A DNA stretch of 18,084 nt from DYGT01 sp964607795 (GCA_964607795.1 CAZSLA010000019.1:1-18084), one strand, 5' to 3'. Shown: positions 7,123 to 14,272, numbered from the stretch's first letter. Numbers and translations are program-made. Notes: generated by a model from the sequence alone, not told the origin.

Positions 7123-8159
7123 GGCTCAACTATAGCTTCAAGCCCGGTAAGCGTTTTGCTGGCTAAATACTCAAGCATGGCCCCGCCGCCAGTTGAGAGC
7201 CAGTCAAACTTGTCCGTCAGGCCCAGCATATCCAAAGCGGTTGCGGTGTCTCCGCCTCCGGCTAGTTTATACGCGCTTGAATTTGCTGCCGCTTCAAAAG
7301 TGCGCTTCGTGCCAAGCATGTGGCCAGGGTCTTCAAACTTGCCTACGGGTCCAGCCATAACAATCGTGCCCGCCTGGGCAAACTCGCTTTCTATGCTTTC
7401 GATCGCATGAATAGTTACGTCTTCTTTATCCGGATTTAAATGAGAAACAATCACCTTTGTTCCAAAAGACCGGCCATCCGCGTACTCCGGCAAACGGCCG
7501 GCCAGAATCACCTTGTCGGCTATTTTTGTCAGGCTTTGTATATAGTCTAATTTATCTGCCTTTAGTCCGGACAATAGGCAGACAACCGGCCTTCGGGGAT
7601 TTTGTAAAACCACATCCAAATGTTTAACTTCTTGTTCAAAGTTAAGCCCTACACAAGCTCTGGGCCTCAAGGCTTGTGCCAAGCCTACAATCGAAGCCGA
7701 TGTCCTGTGACTCGTGGCAAAGGCTTCATTAACATAAACCTCCCCAGCCCCCAAAAACACACTTACAAAGTCCGGGCTATTTTCTTCCTCCCCTGTCCAA
7801 AAGCGCAAATTTTCCAGCAAAAGATACTTACACTGGGAATTTAATTCCTGCGTCAATGAGCGGGAAAAATCTTCCAAAAAGGGAGCAAAAGGCACAAAGC
7901 CCACGCCCTCCCCCAAAACTTCGGATAAAACCGGCGCCAAGGACAAAAGCGATAGATCTTCCTGATAGTTACCCTCGGGCCGGCCGCGGTGGCCGAAAAT
8001 AATTATTTTTTTTGCCTCAGCAAGCGCGCGAAGGGTATTAACAGCAGCATTTACCCTTTTGTTTTTTAACACGTTTTCGTCAAGGTCAACGTCCAGGTCA
8101 CAACGAACCAAAACATTAATGCCAGAAACGTCAAGATTTTTTAAAGTGGGCAGCTTCAT
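7119..8159 (-). CDS. pgk: phosphoglycerate kinase, compact form
   Basis: It transfers phosphate from 1,3-bisphosphoglycerate to ADP, the first ATP-forming step of glycolysis. Recognisable segments are VLVRCDLDVDLD (16-27; the usual VRVDFNVP, so the conserved Asn is Asp23), GHRGRPEG (56-63), LLENLRFWTGEEE, YVNEAFATSHRTSASIVG, GPVGKFEDPGHMLGT, GGGDTATAL and STGGGAMLEYL. At 346 residues it is about 45-50 shorter than typical bacterial enzymes. The shortening lies mainly in the C-terminal nucleotide-binding domain, where the GGAKVxDK region reads SGLKADKLDY. The start MKLPTLKNLDVSG aligns with family N-termini, so the 29-base overlap with the upstream rpiB gene is probably real. No Shine-Dalgarno site is visible, which fits translational coupling. 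Confidence 0.94.
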   Translation of the reverse strand: MKLPTLKNLDVSGINVLVRCDLDVDLDENVLKNKRVNAAVNTLRALAEAKKIIIFGHRGRPEGNYQEDLSLLSLAPVLSEVLGEGVGFVPFAPFLEDFSRSLTQELNSQCKYLLLENLRFWTGEEENSPDFVSVFLGAGEVYVNEAFATSHRTSASIVGLAQALRPRACVGLNFEQEVKHLDVVLQNPRRPVVCLLSGLKADKLDYIQSLTKIADKVILAGRLPEYADGRSFGTKVIVSHLNPDKEDVTIHAIESIESEFAQAGTIVMAGPVGKFEDPGHMLGTKRTFEAAANSSAYKLAGGGDTATALDMLGLTDKFDWLSTGGGAMLEYLASKTLTGLEAIVEP

Positions 8160-8592
8160 ATTTTTTTATCTTTGTTACGCGCCTTTTGTGCCTTTGGGCT
8201 TGAGAAAAACGAGCATTTAAAAAGATATCCACCATCCGCTTGGCCGTGGTAGAGCCAACATAATCCGCGCCCAGGGAAATAACATTAGCATTGTTATGCT
8301 CGCGCGCCTTGTGAGCCATTTTCAGATTAGTGCACAGGGCCGCGTAAACGCCATTCACTTTATTGGCGGCTATTGCCTCACCTATGCCCGAGCGGCCGAT
8401 CACAATCCCCAAGCCACCTTTGGATGCGGCCACGACTTCGGCCAAGGAAAAAATATAATCCGGGTAATCATCACCTTTGTCAAAGCTTTTGTTGCCCATG
8501 TCCTCCACTGAGTGACCCAAACCCACCAAAAAGCCTTTGAGTTCCTCTTTTAAGTAAAAACCCCCATGGTCGCTGGCAATAAATATTTTCAT
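8131..8592 (-). CDS. rpiB: ribose-5-phosphate isomerase B
   Basis: It interconverts ribose 5-phosphate and ribulose 5-phosphate. This RpiB/LacAB-family protein of 153 residues begins MKIFIASDHGGFYLKEELK and has DYPDY (42-46), IVIGRSGIGEAIAANKV (63-79) and REHNNANVISLGA (97-109). The active-site cysteine of the E. coli-type motif (CGTGIG) is Gly66. The motif instead matches the actinobacterial pattern GGSGxGE, in which a glutamate serves as base; Glu72 is in that place. The C-terminus RHKRRVTKIKKYE binds phosphate in the family and then overlaps the PGK start by 29 bases. It starts at 8592, directly adjoining the tpiA stop, with no Shine-Dalgarno site. It supplies the isomerase for the epimerase and transketolase of the other operon. 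Confidence 0.94.
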   Translation of the reverse strand: MKIFIASDHGGFYLKEELKGFLVGLGHSVEDMGNKSFDKGDDYPDYIFSLAEVVAASKGGLGIVIGRSGIGEAIAANKVNGVYAALCTNLKMAHKAREHNNANVISLGADYVGSTTAKRMVDIFLNARFSQAQRHKRRVTKIKKYEAAHFKKS

Positions 8593-9252
8593 TTACATGT
8601 ATCCTTTGACTAAGTCCTCCACTGCTTGTCTGGGATTTTGTGCCTGCATAATACCGGAGGCAACAGCAAAGCCGCTTGCTCCCAAACTAAGGCTTATTTT
8701 TATGTCCTCCTGGGTATGGATGCCCGCCCCCACAATCAAAGGCAGGCTCTTGCTTTGCGCCAGCTCAACCGCGTTTTTGATAATCTCCGGCTCCTCTGTG
8801 ACCACTGATTTATTCTGGCTGCCGATGAGCTCGGGCGGCTCATAAGCCACAAAATCCGGGCTCAAGACAATCATTTGTGATAACTCATCCATGCTCCCTG
8901 CAAAAACAAGCGTTTTTAAGCCCACTTCACGGGCGCGTGCATGTTTGCCCACAAGCTCCTCAAAGTCCAAGGCTTTGTTTTCTGAATGGTTTAAGGCCAC
9001 ACCTTTAGCTCCGGCGGCAACCACGCCTTCCGGCAAAATGTGGCCCGTGTGGGCCCCATAGGAGATGTTATCAATATCCTGCACCCACACCTCCAGGCTG
9101 GTTTGGCCAGCAACAAGCCTTATGTCCAAAGCCTGGACCACGGGCACGAGCTTTAGCTGCAAAGCTCTGGAAACTGTTTCCAAAAGCCGGACCATGTCCA
9201 AAGCCTGTTCTCCTGTCCCACTTTCGTATGTTTTAAAATTTACAAATAGCAT
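8593..9252 (-). CDS. tpiA: triose-phosphate isomerase, archaeal type
   Basis: It interconverts dihydroxyacetone phosphate and glyceraldehyde 3-phosphate. At 219 residues it matches the short archaeal form (about 220-230) rather than the 250-residue bacterial form. The sequence also follows the archaeal pattern: NFKTY with catalytic Lys7, GAHTGHILPE (66-75), LNHSEN with His89, AYEPPELIGS with catalytic Glu138, and VGAGIHTQEDI with LGASGFAVASG at the phosphate site. The archaeal QHID motif reads QDID here. The ATG at 9252 directly follows the glutaredoxin stop and lacks a Shine-Dalgarno site, as is common in this operon. It links aldolase output to GAPDH. Horizontal origin of this form from archaea is a family-level inference. 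Confidence 0.93.
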   Translation of the reverse strand: MLFVNFKTYESGTGEQALDMVRLLETVSRALQLKLVPVVQALDIRLVAGQTSLEVWVQDIDNISYGAHTGHILPEGVVAAGAKGVALNHSENKALDFEELVGKHARAREVGLKTLVFAGSMDELSQMIVLSPDFVAYEPPELIGSQNKSVVTEEPEIIKNAVELAQSKSLPLIVGAGIHTQEDIKISLSLGASGFAVASGIMQAQNPRQAVEDLVKGYM

Positions 9253-9498
9253 TTAATTAAGATGCAAAAACTCACTAATTTTTGCCTTGTCAAAGCCAAT
9301 AACTGTTTGTCTACCAGCTTCGGTATCAATAACCATAAAGGGTACACCCAAAAACCCGCCCGAAGCCGCGGCCATTTCCTCGCGCGCAAGTTCATCCACA
9401 TCCACGAGCTTTTCAGTATAGCCTATGCCATGGTCTTGTAGAAATTCTTTGAGCATCTTGCAATAGGGACAGGTGGTGGTGGAATAAATTGTAACCAT
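9253..9498 (-). CDS. glutaredoxin-like thiol-disulfide protein
   Basis: This small cytoplasmic thioredoxin-fold protein of 81 residues has the redox motif TTTCPYCKM (Cys10-Pro-Tyr-Cys13), a cis-proline loop GVPF (Pro53, usually TVP) and a C-terminal VIGFD segment. It resembles the NrdH/YruB type, which reduces disulfides such as those of ribonucleotide reductase. The partner cannot be told from the sequence. The start is well supported: AAAGGAGG lies eight bases before the ATG, inside the 3' end of the upstream secreted-protein gene, and the two genes abut. It sits between a secreted protein and triose-phosphate isomerase, so a house-keeping redox role co-expressed with glycolysis is likely. 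Confidence 0.9.
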   Translation of the reverse strand: MVTIYSTTTCPYCKMLKEFLQDHGIGYTEKLVDVDELAREEMAAASGGFLGVPFMVIDTEAGRQTVIGFDKAKISEFLHLN

Positions 9499-10227
9499 TT
9501 AAACTGCCTCCTTTGTCTGAAACAAAAAACCAAAAAACTGGAACCACACGGGCTGGCTGACTTCTTCAATCTTTCCGCTTGAGGCAGAAATCAGTGCAGA
9601 CACATCTACAGGCAACTCCATCAAATTAAATAAAGAAATAATTTTTTGGCCCTCCAGTTGGTATAAAACCTCACCCTGACTGCCTTGCCTTAAAGTCATG
9701 ACCGAACTATCTTTTAATTTCGTGAGCACATTTGCCCGTAAAGCAGACTCAAAGGCCTCGGCGGGCATAACCAAAATGTATTGCCTACCCGTATCAGTAT
9801 CCACGGAAAGTTTGTGGTCCTTTGTGTCAATGTAAATCGGAAACTGGGTTTCGGCAGCCACGTCATTCTGGACAATGCGGAATTTGCCCTCTGAGCTTAA
9901 AATGCGGATTTCCTGGGATTTTTGTCTGGCTTCCAAAGTAAGGATTTCATCGCCACAAGCCGTCACATCTGTCCTTTCTTCACGGCCTTCGGAAACCACG
10001 GTCAGCTGGACCGTATTATCGGCCCGCTCAAGCGCAAGGTAAGCTTCGCCATTTATTTCTTGCGGTGCCCGGGTTACCACAAGCTCCTCTGGGGCTCCAT
10101 CCGTAACCCCCAAAACATTCCATCTGAGCTCTCCCTCTGGGCTGATCCTGAGCAAAGAAGCTCGGGCCGGATTAGTGGCCACTAAAAACAAGGTAAAAAC
10201 AAAGGTAAATAAAAAAACAGTTTTCAT
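9499..10227 (-). CDS. predicted secreted protein of unknown function
   Basis: The family is not recognised. The 242-residue protein starts MKTVFLFTFVFTLFLVATNP and has a classical signal peptide: a lysine, a hydrophobic core (residues 4-18) and a signal-peptidase I site A21-R22-A23 before Ser24. The mature part is rich in beta-forming residues, with two cysteine-poor halves (only one Cys, in VTACGDE), and ends with a hydrophobic WFQFFGFLF segment. No catalytic motif is evident. It is therefore probably exported or surface-associated, perhaps a beta-sandwich. It is 30 bases downstream of the RskA-like gene and abuts glutaredoxin, whose ribosome-binding site lies in its last codons. No Shine-Dalgarno site is visible for this gene itself. 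Confidence 0.8.
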   Translation of the reverse strand: MKTVFLFTFVFTLFLVATNPARASLLRISPEGELRWNVLGVTDGAPEELVVTRAPQEINGEAYLALERADNTVQLTVVSEGREERTDVTACGDEILTLEARQKSQEIRILSSEGKFRIVQNDVAAETQFPIYIDTKDHKLSVDTDTGRQYILVMPAEAFESALRANVLTKLKDSSVMTLRQGSQGEVLYQLEGQKIISLFNLMELPVDVSALISASSGKIEEVSQPVWFQFFGFLFQTKEAV

Positions 10228-10257
10228 TACTCTAATTGTAGCGCAACCGATGAAGTT

Positions 10258-10725
10258 TTAAAAAGAGCCTTCTAAAAGCCTGTTGGCAGGCGCCGCTGGT
10301 TGCCCAGATTCGCGGCTAATGATTACCCGGTTTGCATCTTGCCAAGCTGGGTCTATCTTAAACTCGCCCACAAACCCGCCTTTGGCTGCCTCAAGTTGCC
10401 CCAAAATCTGGTAATTACCCGCCCTCTCAAGCCATGCGTAATAGGCATCCTCAGCCGGATCATCCAAATCAGCAAGGACGCTTAACTGACTTTTATCCTC
10501 GCTTCTTATCACCAGGGCCATCTGATTGCCCCAAGCAAGCTCAAGTTTGTCGCCCTCATCATCCACTTTGGAAGAGCCAAAAACTTCTTCCATGCGGTTG
10601 ATCACCGATGGCGTGGACGTGGGCTCTGAAGTCATTTGCGGGGTGTTGTCATTTTTGGACCACATGTAATAGCCCACTCCCAAAATGATTGTGGCAAGGA
10701 TAGCAATTAAGATCCGTTTATCCAT
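10258..10725 (-). CDS. membrane-anchored protein with RskA-like (anti-sigma-K C-terminal) domain
   Basis: The ATG at 10725 is chosen over an upstream TTG because it puts MDKRILIAILATIILGVGYYM at the N-terminus and starts two bases after the stop of the zinc-ribbon gene. The product is 155 residues: a single membrane segment (about 4-21), a Thr/Ser/Pro-rich linker, and an outside domain. That domain contains LSVLADLDDPAEDAYYAWLE, YQILGQLEAAKGGFVGEF and RVIISRESGQPAAPANRLLEG. It resembles the extracytoplasmic half of RskA-type anti-sigma factors, which ends in a similar ISRE..P....L.G pattern. There is no cytoplasmic sigma-binding domain, so regulation of a sigma factor is not implied. A structural or sensory envelope role is possible. 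The similarity was judged by eye. Confidence 0.75.
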   Translation of the reverse strand: MDKRILIAILATIILGVGYYMWSKNDNTPQMTSEPTSTPSVINRMEEVFGSSKVDDEGDKLELAWGNQMALVIRSEDKSQLSVLADLDDPAEDAYYAWLERAGNYQILGQLEAAKGGFVGEFKIDPAWQDANRVIISRESGQPAAPANRLLEGSF

Positions 10726-10727
10726 GT

Positions 10728-10829
10728 TTATTCGCAGCAAGGGTCTTTATACCCACAATTGGTGCAAATAGCCTCTTTGTTCCCCGCTACAATACCTATA
10801 AGTATACCACACTGTGGGCAGGTTTGCAT
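10728..10829 (-). CDS. micro zinc-ribbon protein (33 residues)
   Basis: This small frame encodes MQTCPQCGILIGIVAGNKEA then ICTNCGYKDPCCE. It has two CxxC knuckles (Cys4/Cys7 and Cys22/Cys25) spaced like a rubredoxin-type zinc ribbon, plus a CC near the end. The stop lies two bases before the RskA-like ATG, consistent with operon structure. The same frame is open and protein-like for another 18 codons upstream (a Lys/Glu-rich helix, IHEAREKCSKNAEKIRQ) back to a TGA at 10882-10884, but offers no ATG/GTG/TTG there. The true start may therefore be the ATG at 10829, a non-standard ATT, or a frameshift that once joined it to the two-helix membrane protein just upstream. The overlapping alternative frame ending MKRGKSAVKMQKKYGR looks less protein-like. 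Confidence 0.6.
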   Translation of the reverse strand: MQTCPQCGILIGIVAGNKEAICTNCGYKDPCCE

Positions 10830-10872
10830 CTGCCGTATTTTTTCTGCATTTTTACTGCACTTTTCCCGCGCT

Positions 10873-11049
10873 TCATGAATTCATCCTGGTATAGAGGCCA
10901 AAAAGTGATAAAACAGCAGCCACCAAAAGCCATTGTGTGGAGGCAAGCCAAATGTCCCCGCTTAAATAGCCAATGCCGGAAAAAACCACCGAAATCAAGG
11001 CCCCGCCCATGAGTATCTGGGATAGCAAACCCCAATCTTTCTTTTTCAT
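10873..11049 (-). CDS. small two-helix membrane protein
   Basis: This 58-residue protein has two predicted transmembrane helices (about residues 8-29 and 34-54), starting MKKKDWGLLSQILMGG and ending LFGLYTRMNS. The start at 11049 is preferred over an in-frame ATG at 11073 because a near-perfect Shine-Dalgarno sequence lies between them, seven bases before 11049. The family is not recognised with certainty; similar small double-helix proteins of unknown function are frequent in small genomes. It is the first gene of the right-hand operon. The zinc-ribbon frame begins right at its stop, so the pair may act together or be one membrane-plus-ribbon protein split by a frameshift. Confidence 0.7.
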   Translation of the reverse strand: MKKKDWGLLSQILMGGALISVVFSGIGYLSGDIWLASTQWLLVAAVLSLFGLYTRMNS

Positions 11050-11052
11050 ACA

Positions 11053-11064
11053 ATCACCCCCTTT
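11053..11064 (-). promoter_or_regulatory. strong Shine-Dalgarno site
   Basis: On the minus strand the sequence is AAAGGGGGTGAT, which matches the 16S rRNA complement AAAGGAGGTGAT except for one A-to-G change. It lies at ideal spacing before the ATG at 11049 and decides that start against the ATG at 11073. It stands out because most genes of this operon have no such site. Confidence 0.8.
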
Positions 11065-11189
11065 ATTTATCATTATTGCACATTTGAGAGCTTGTGAGCC
11101 AAAATTAACTTCAAGACCTTCTTGCCACCACTAATTACCCGACTTTTAAACTATATTTCAACCGCTCACAGCCCAATCCTTCAATCAGC

Positions 11190-11218
11190 TTGACAAATAG
11201 GGGTTTAAATCCTATAAT
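11190..11218 (+). promoter_or_regulatory. consensus sigma-70 promoter for the M23 peptidase gene
   Basis: A perfect -35 TTGACA (11190-11195) and a perfect -10 TATAAT (11213-11218) are separated by 17 bases. The predicted transcription start is near 11225. The downstream plus-strand gene is the M23 peptidase. Confidence 0.85.
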
Positions 11219-11224
11219 TGCTCA

Positions 11225-11247
11225 CTCGCAAAAAATGCGGGTTTTTT
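11225..11247 (+). terminator. terminator-like hairpin at the predicted transcription start
   Basis: CTCGCA (11225-11230) pairs with TGCGGG (11236-11241) around a loop of five A and is followed by six T. It has the form of a small intrinsic terminator but begins at the predicted +1, so it would act on an RNA of about 23 bases. It could be an attenuator, could protect the 5' end, or could be a chance structure. One candidate start codon (ATG at 11235) lies inside it. Confidence 0.45.
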
Positions 11248-11279
11248 ATTCGCCTCAAGTGGCTTTCGCGCGAGGCACT

Positions 11280-11966
11280 ATGAGTAAGCTATCCATTAGT
11301 TTTATGGGCGGCCACAGGCTAGATATAGCCTTGGTCAAGCCACGGATAAAACCAGAAACCGAACCGCTTATTCCTTCCTTGTCCATGCTTCGGAAGATGA
11401 GGCGTGGCAATAAAATTTCCCGTTTTTTCAGGCATATCTTTGAGCACAATAAGCTCAAGCGCTTATTGGGCACCAACTTAGCGGTGGCTTTAATTGCAAG
11501 CTCAATTGTACCTACCGCCAGCCAATTTCCTGCGGACACTGAAGCCTCGGTCATTAGCCTGGAGCTGACAAGTTTCAAAACCGAGCGAAGCACCCACAGG
11601 CCTACTACAACCACCAAAATCAGCCAGGGATACAGCTTTTTCCACCCGGGCATTGACTACGACGGAACCACGGGCGAGCCAGTATATGCCATCATGAAAG
11701 GCAAAGTGACTGAGATCCAACATTCGCGCTATGCCTATGGCAACGCCGTTATCATCGATCACGCAAATGGCATCCATAGCCTGTATGCCCATTTAAGCAA
11801 AATCGAAGCTGAAAAAGGAGCCATAGTTTCGGCCGGAGAAAAAATCGGTGAAATTGGCTCCACAGGCCGCTCAACCGGAGACCATTTACATTTGGAGGTT
11901 TACTTTGAGGGCAAAAACATTAATCCTTTAAGTATTTTGCCCAAGACTAGCTTGACCCAACAGTAA
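11280..11966 (+). CDS. M23-family (LytM-type) peptidase, membrane-anchored
   Basis: This is a predicted zinc endopeptidase acting on peptidoglycan cross-bridges outside the membrane. From the ATG at 11280 the product is 228 residues: a basic cytoplasmic N-terminus (1-60), a membrane or signal segment NLAVALIASSIVPTA (about 66-80), then the LytM domain (about 115-222). Zinc ligands are visible: HPGIDYDG gives His122 and Asp126, and DHLHLE gives His202/His204; YAHLS adds His171. The glycine-rich GEIGSTGRSTGDHLHLEV is typical. An SD-like GAGG lies four bases before this start. The alternative ATG at 11235 would fit a 10-base leader from the promoter, adding 15 residues. The 3' end overlaps the convergent LytR_C gene by 20 bases. 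It probably serves cell-wall remodelling or division. Confidence 0.9.
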   Translation: MSKLSISFMGGHRLDIALVKPRIKPETEPLIPSLSMLRKMRRGNKISRFFRHIFEHNKLKRLLGTNLAVALIASSIVPTASQFPADTEASVISLELTSFKTERSTHRPTTTTKISQGYSFFHPGIDYDGTTGEPVYAIMKGKVTEIQHSRYAYGNAVIIDHANGIHSLYAHLSKIEAEKGAIVSAGEKIGEIGSTGRSTGDHLHLEVYFEGKNINPLSILPKTSLTQQ

Positions 11967-12597
11967 CGACAATATCATAACCGCTAGTGGAAGGGATCGG
12001 CTCACCCATTTCCACACTGTATGACTTACTTAATGCATTCTCGAGTGTGCGCACCACTTGCTCAGGGACCGTGTCTTTTACCTCAATCACTGTTTCCTTA
12101 TAATCATAGCGACTGGCATTGCCAATATTTGCCACCTCAAAGCCGCCCTCTTTCAACAAGCTTGCCGCGCTTCCCGCCGCCCCGATTTTACCCGAGCCGT
12201 TCAAAACACTGACTCTATAGTTACTGACGTCTATGTCCCGAGCAGGTGGTGCCGGGCTTGGCTCCGGAGTCTCTGTGGGTGAAATAGTGGCTAATGCCTG
12301 GGTAGACCGCGGGGGCTCTTGGTCTATTTGCGAAAGCCCGGAAAAATAGACATAAACTCCGCCCGCTACAAAGCCCACCACCAAAGCCGAAGCCACGGTT
12401 ACCAATAAAATCAATTTATAATTAGTTTTTCCTGGCTCATGCAGAATGGCTTTTGCCTGCTCCTCGGGGCTTTGTGCCAGGACGGGTAGGGGCTGTACTT
12501 GATGGGGCTCGGAAGTCTCTGGTGCCACGGGCGCTTGGGACGCATGTGTTACTTCTTCAATAACCGGCCTTATCCTTTTTTCCTTACATGCAGGCAT
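11947..12597 (-). CDS. membrane-anchored protein with LytR_C domain
   Basis: The product is 216 residues: a Pro/Glu-rich cytoplasmic N-terminus (1-58), one transmembrane helix (about 61-86, KLILLVTVASALVVGFVAGG), a Pro/Thr-rich linker with TETPEPSPAPPA, and a C-terminal LytR_C-type domain (about 127-214). That domain contains YRVSVLNGSGKIGAAGSAAS, LLKEGGFEVANIGNA and GYDIVVTVG. LytR_C often follows the catalytic LCP domain in enzymes that attach polymers to peptidoglycan; here the catalytic domain is absent, so it is probably a wall-associated partner protein. The ATG at 12597 lacks a Shine-Dalgarno site and two further ATGs cluster just upstream, so the start is uncertain. It is convergent with the M23 peptidase, another envelope gene. 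Confidence 0.85.
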   Translation of the reverse strand: MPACKEKRIRPVIEEVTHASQAPVAPETSEPHQVQPLPVLAQSPEEQAKAILHEPGKTNYKLILLVTVASALVVGFVAGGVYVYFSGLSQIDQEPPRSTQALATISPTETPEPSPAPPARDIDVSNYRVSVLNGSGKIGAAGSAASLLKEGGFEVANIGNASRYDYKETVIEVKDTVPEQVVRTLENALSKSYSVEMGEPIPSTSGYDIVVTVGSS

Positions 12598-12640
12598 GCA
12601 TCATTTTAACAAAAACAGATAAAATTAATCAATGGAGAGT

Positions 12641-14272
12641 TTAAAGGCCGCCCATGCCAGGCATACCGCCGCCCATATCCGGGGCTGGCTTTTCTGCCTC
12701 GGGAATGTCGGTGACCAAAGCTTCCGTGGATAAAACCATCATCGCCACTGAGGCTGCATTTTGCAAAGCCGAACGCGTAACCTTTACGGGGTCCAAAATG
12801 CCGAATTTATACATTGAGCCAAACTGGTTAGTGAGCACATTATAGCCAAAGTCAGGGTCTTTATGATCCTCGATCTTGCGCAGAATATAGCCGTCGTCCT
12901 CGCCCGCGTTTTTCACCAGCCAGCGCGTAGGCTCCTCTAAAGCGGCAGTGACAATCTCGATACCAATTTGCTCGTCTTTGACCTCGCTTGTCAGCTTGGA
13001 AAGCGCTTGCCTGGCCTTTAAAAAGGCAATGCCACCCCCGGGAACAATGCCTTCTTCAATTGCGGCCTTGGTAGCGCCAACCGCGTCTTTGACACGCTCT
13101 TTTTTCTCGTTGAGTTCAACCTCGGTTGCGGCACCCACATTAATTTGTGCTACCCCGCCCGCAAGCTTGGCCAGGCGTTCCTCCAGTTTTTCGCGGTCAA
13201 AGTCGCTGTCTGTTGCTTCAATCTGAGTTTTAATCTGGGCAATCCTGGCTTTAATATCCCCGGGCCTGCCGGCGCCGCCGATAATTCTGGTGTTGTCTTT
13301 GTCGCACCAAACTTTGTCCGCCTGCCCCAGATCCATTACTTCCACTGACTCAAAAGTGCGGCCCGTGTCTTCAGAAATGACTGTTCCTCCGGTCAAAGTA
13401 GCAATATCCTCAAGCATTTCTTTCCTCCTATCCCCAAAGCCAGGAGCCTTGATGGCCAAAACATTAAAGGTGCCACGAAGCTTATTAACCACCAAAGTTG
13501 CTAAGGCTTCGCCTTCAATGTCGTCGGCGATAAGCACCAAATTCTTACTTACCTTCACAAATTTTTCCAAAAAAGGAAGGAGGTCCTGAATCGAGCTGAT
13601 TTTTTTGTCTGTAAGCAAGATATAGGCATTTTCAATCTCGGCCTCCATACGCTCGGGGTTGGTGACAAAATAGGCGCTTGCATAGCCACGGTCAAACTCC
13701 ATGCCTTCCTTGTATTCAATTTCTATTTGCAGGCCCCGGCCTTCCTCAACCGTCACCACGCCGTCGCGGCCTACCTTATCCAAAGCTTCGGCAATTTGTT
13801 TGCCGATGGCCGCGCTTCCGGCGCTTACCGTGGCCACCTGCTCAATTTCTTGCTTTTCTTTGATGGGCTTGGCAAAAGCTTTAAGCTCGGCAATTGCAGC
13901 CTCAACAGCCTTTTCCATGCCGCGCTTGACAATCATGGGATTGGCACCAGCGGTTACATTTTTAAGCCCAGATTTGGCCATTTCCCGAGCCAAAAGGGTT
14001 GAAGTGGTTGTGCCGTCGCCCGCAGCGTCGTTGGTTTTGCTCGCGGCTTCTTTGACAATCTGGGCACCCATGTTTTCAAACGGGTCCTTAAGTTCAATTT
14101 CCTTAGCCACGGACACGCCGTCATGGACAATATTTGGCGAACCCCATTTTTTATCCAAAGCCACGTTTCTACCCTTCGGGCCCAAAGTGGTAACAACCGC
14201 TTTGGCAACGGTATCTATACCCGTTAGTAAAGACTTTCTTGCTTCGTCTGAAAATTGTAATTGTTTTGCCAT
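12641..14272 (-). CDS. groL: chaperonin GroEL (60 kDa)
   Basis: This is the ATP-driven folding chamber, forming two seven-membered rings with GroES as lid. It is full length at 543 residues. ATP-site motifs are present: TTLGPKGRNV (28-37), DGVSVAKEI (51-59) and AGDGTTT (84-90, catalytic-type Asp86). Also seen are GRDGVVTVEEG, the apical APGFGDRRKEML segment and the hinge motif VPGGGIAF. The C-terminus ends in the usual Gly/Met-rich tail (GGGMPGMGGL), a group I feature. It follows groES by 28 bases and shares its promoter and CIRCE operator. No Shine-Dalgarno site is visible before the ATG. No terminator is evident in the 43 bases downstream. Confidence 0.98.
   Translation of the reverse strand: MAKQLQFSDEARKSLLTGIDTVAKAVVTTLGPKGRNVALDKKWGSPNIVHDGVSVAKEIELKDPFENMGAQIVKEAASKTNDAAGDGTTTSTLLAREMAKSGLKNVTAGANPMIVKRGMEKAVEAAIAELKAFAKPIKEKQEIEQVATVSAGSAAIGKQIAEALDKVGRDGVVTVEEGRGLQIEIEYKEGMEFDRGYASAYFVTNPERMEAEIENAYILLTDKKISSIQDLLPFLEKFVKVSKNLVLIADDIEGEALATLVVNKLRGTFNVLAIKAPGFGDRRKEMLEDIATLTGGTVISEDTGRTFESVEVMDLGQADKVWCDKDNTRIIGGAGRPGDIKARIAQIKTQIEATDSDFDREKLEERLAKLAGGVAQINVGAATEVELNEKKERVKDAVGATKAAIEEGIVPGGGIAFLKARQALSKLTSEVKDEQIGIEIVTAALEEPTRWLVKNAGEDDGYILRKIEDHKDPDFGYNVLTNQFGSMYKFGILDPVKVTRSALQNAASVAMMVLSTEALVTDIPEAEKPAPDMGGGMPGMGGL

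Noticed and set aside
10796..11053. 85-codon minus-strand frame overlapping the membrane protein and zinc ribbon
   Set aside because: The two alternative frames give a clean two-helix membrane protein with a strong Shine-Dalgarno site and a CxxC zinc ribbon; this frame gives neither.
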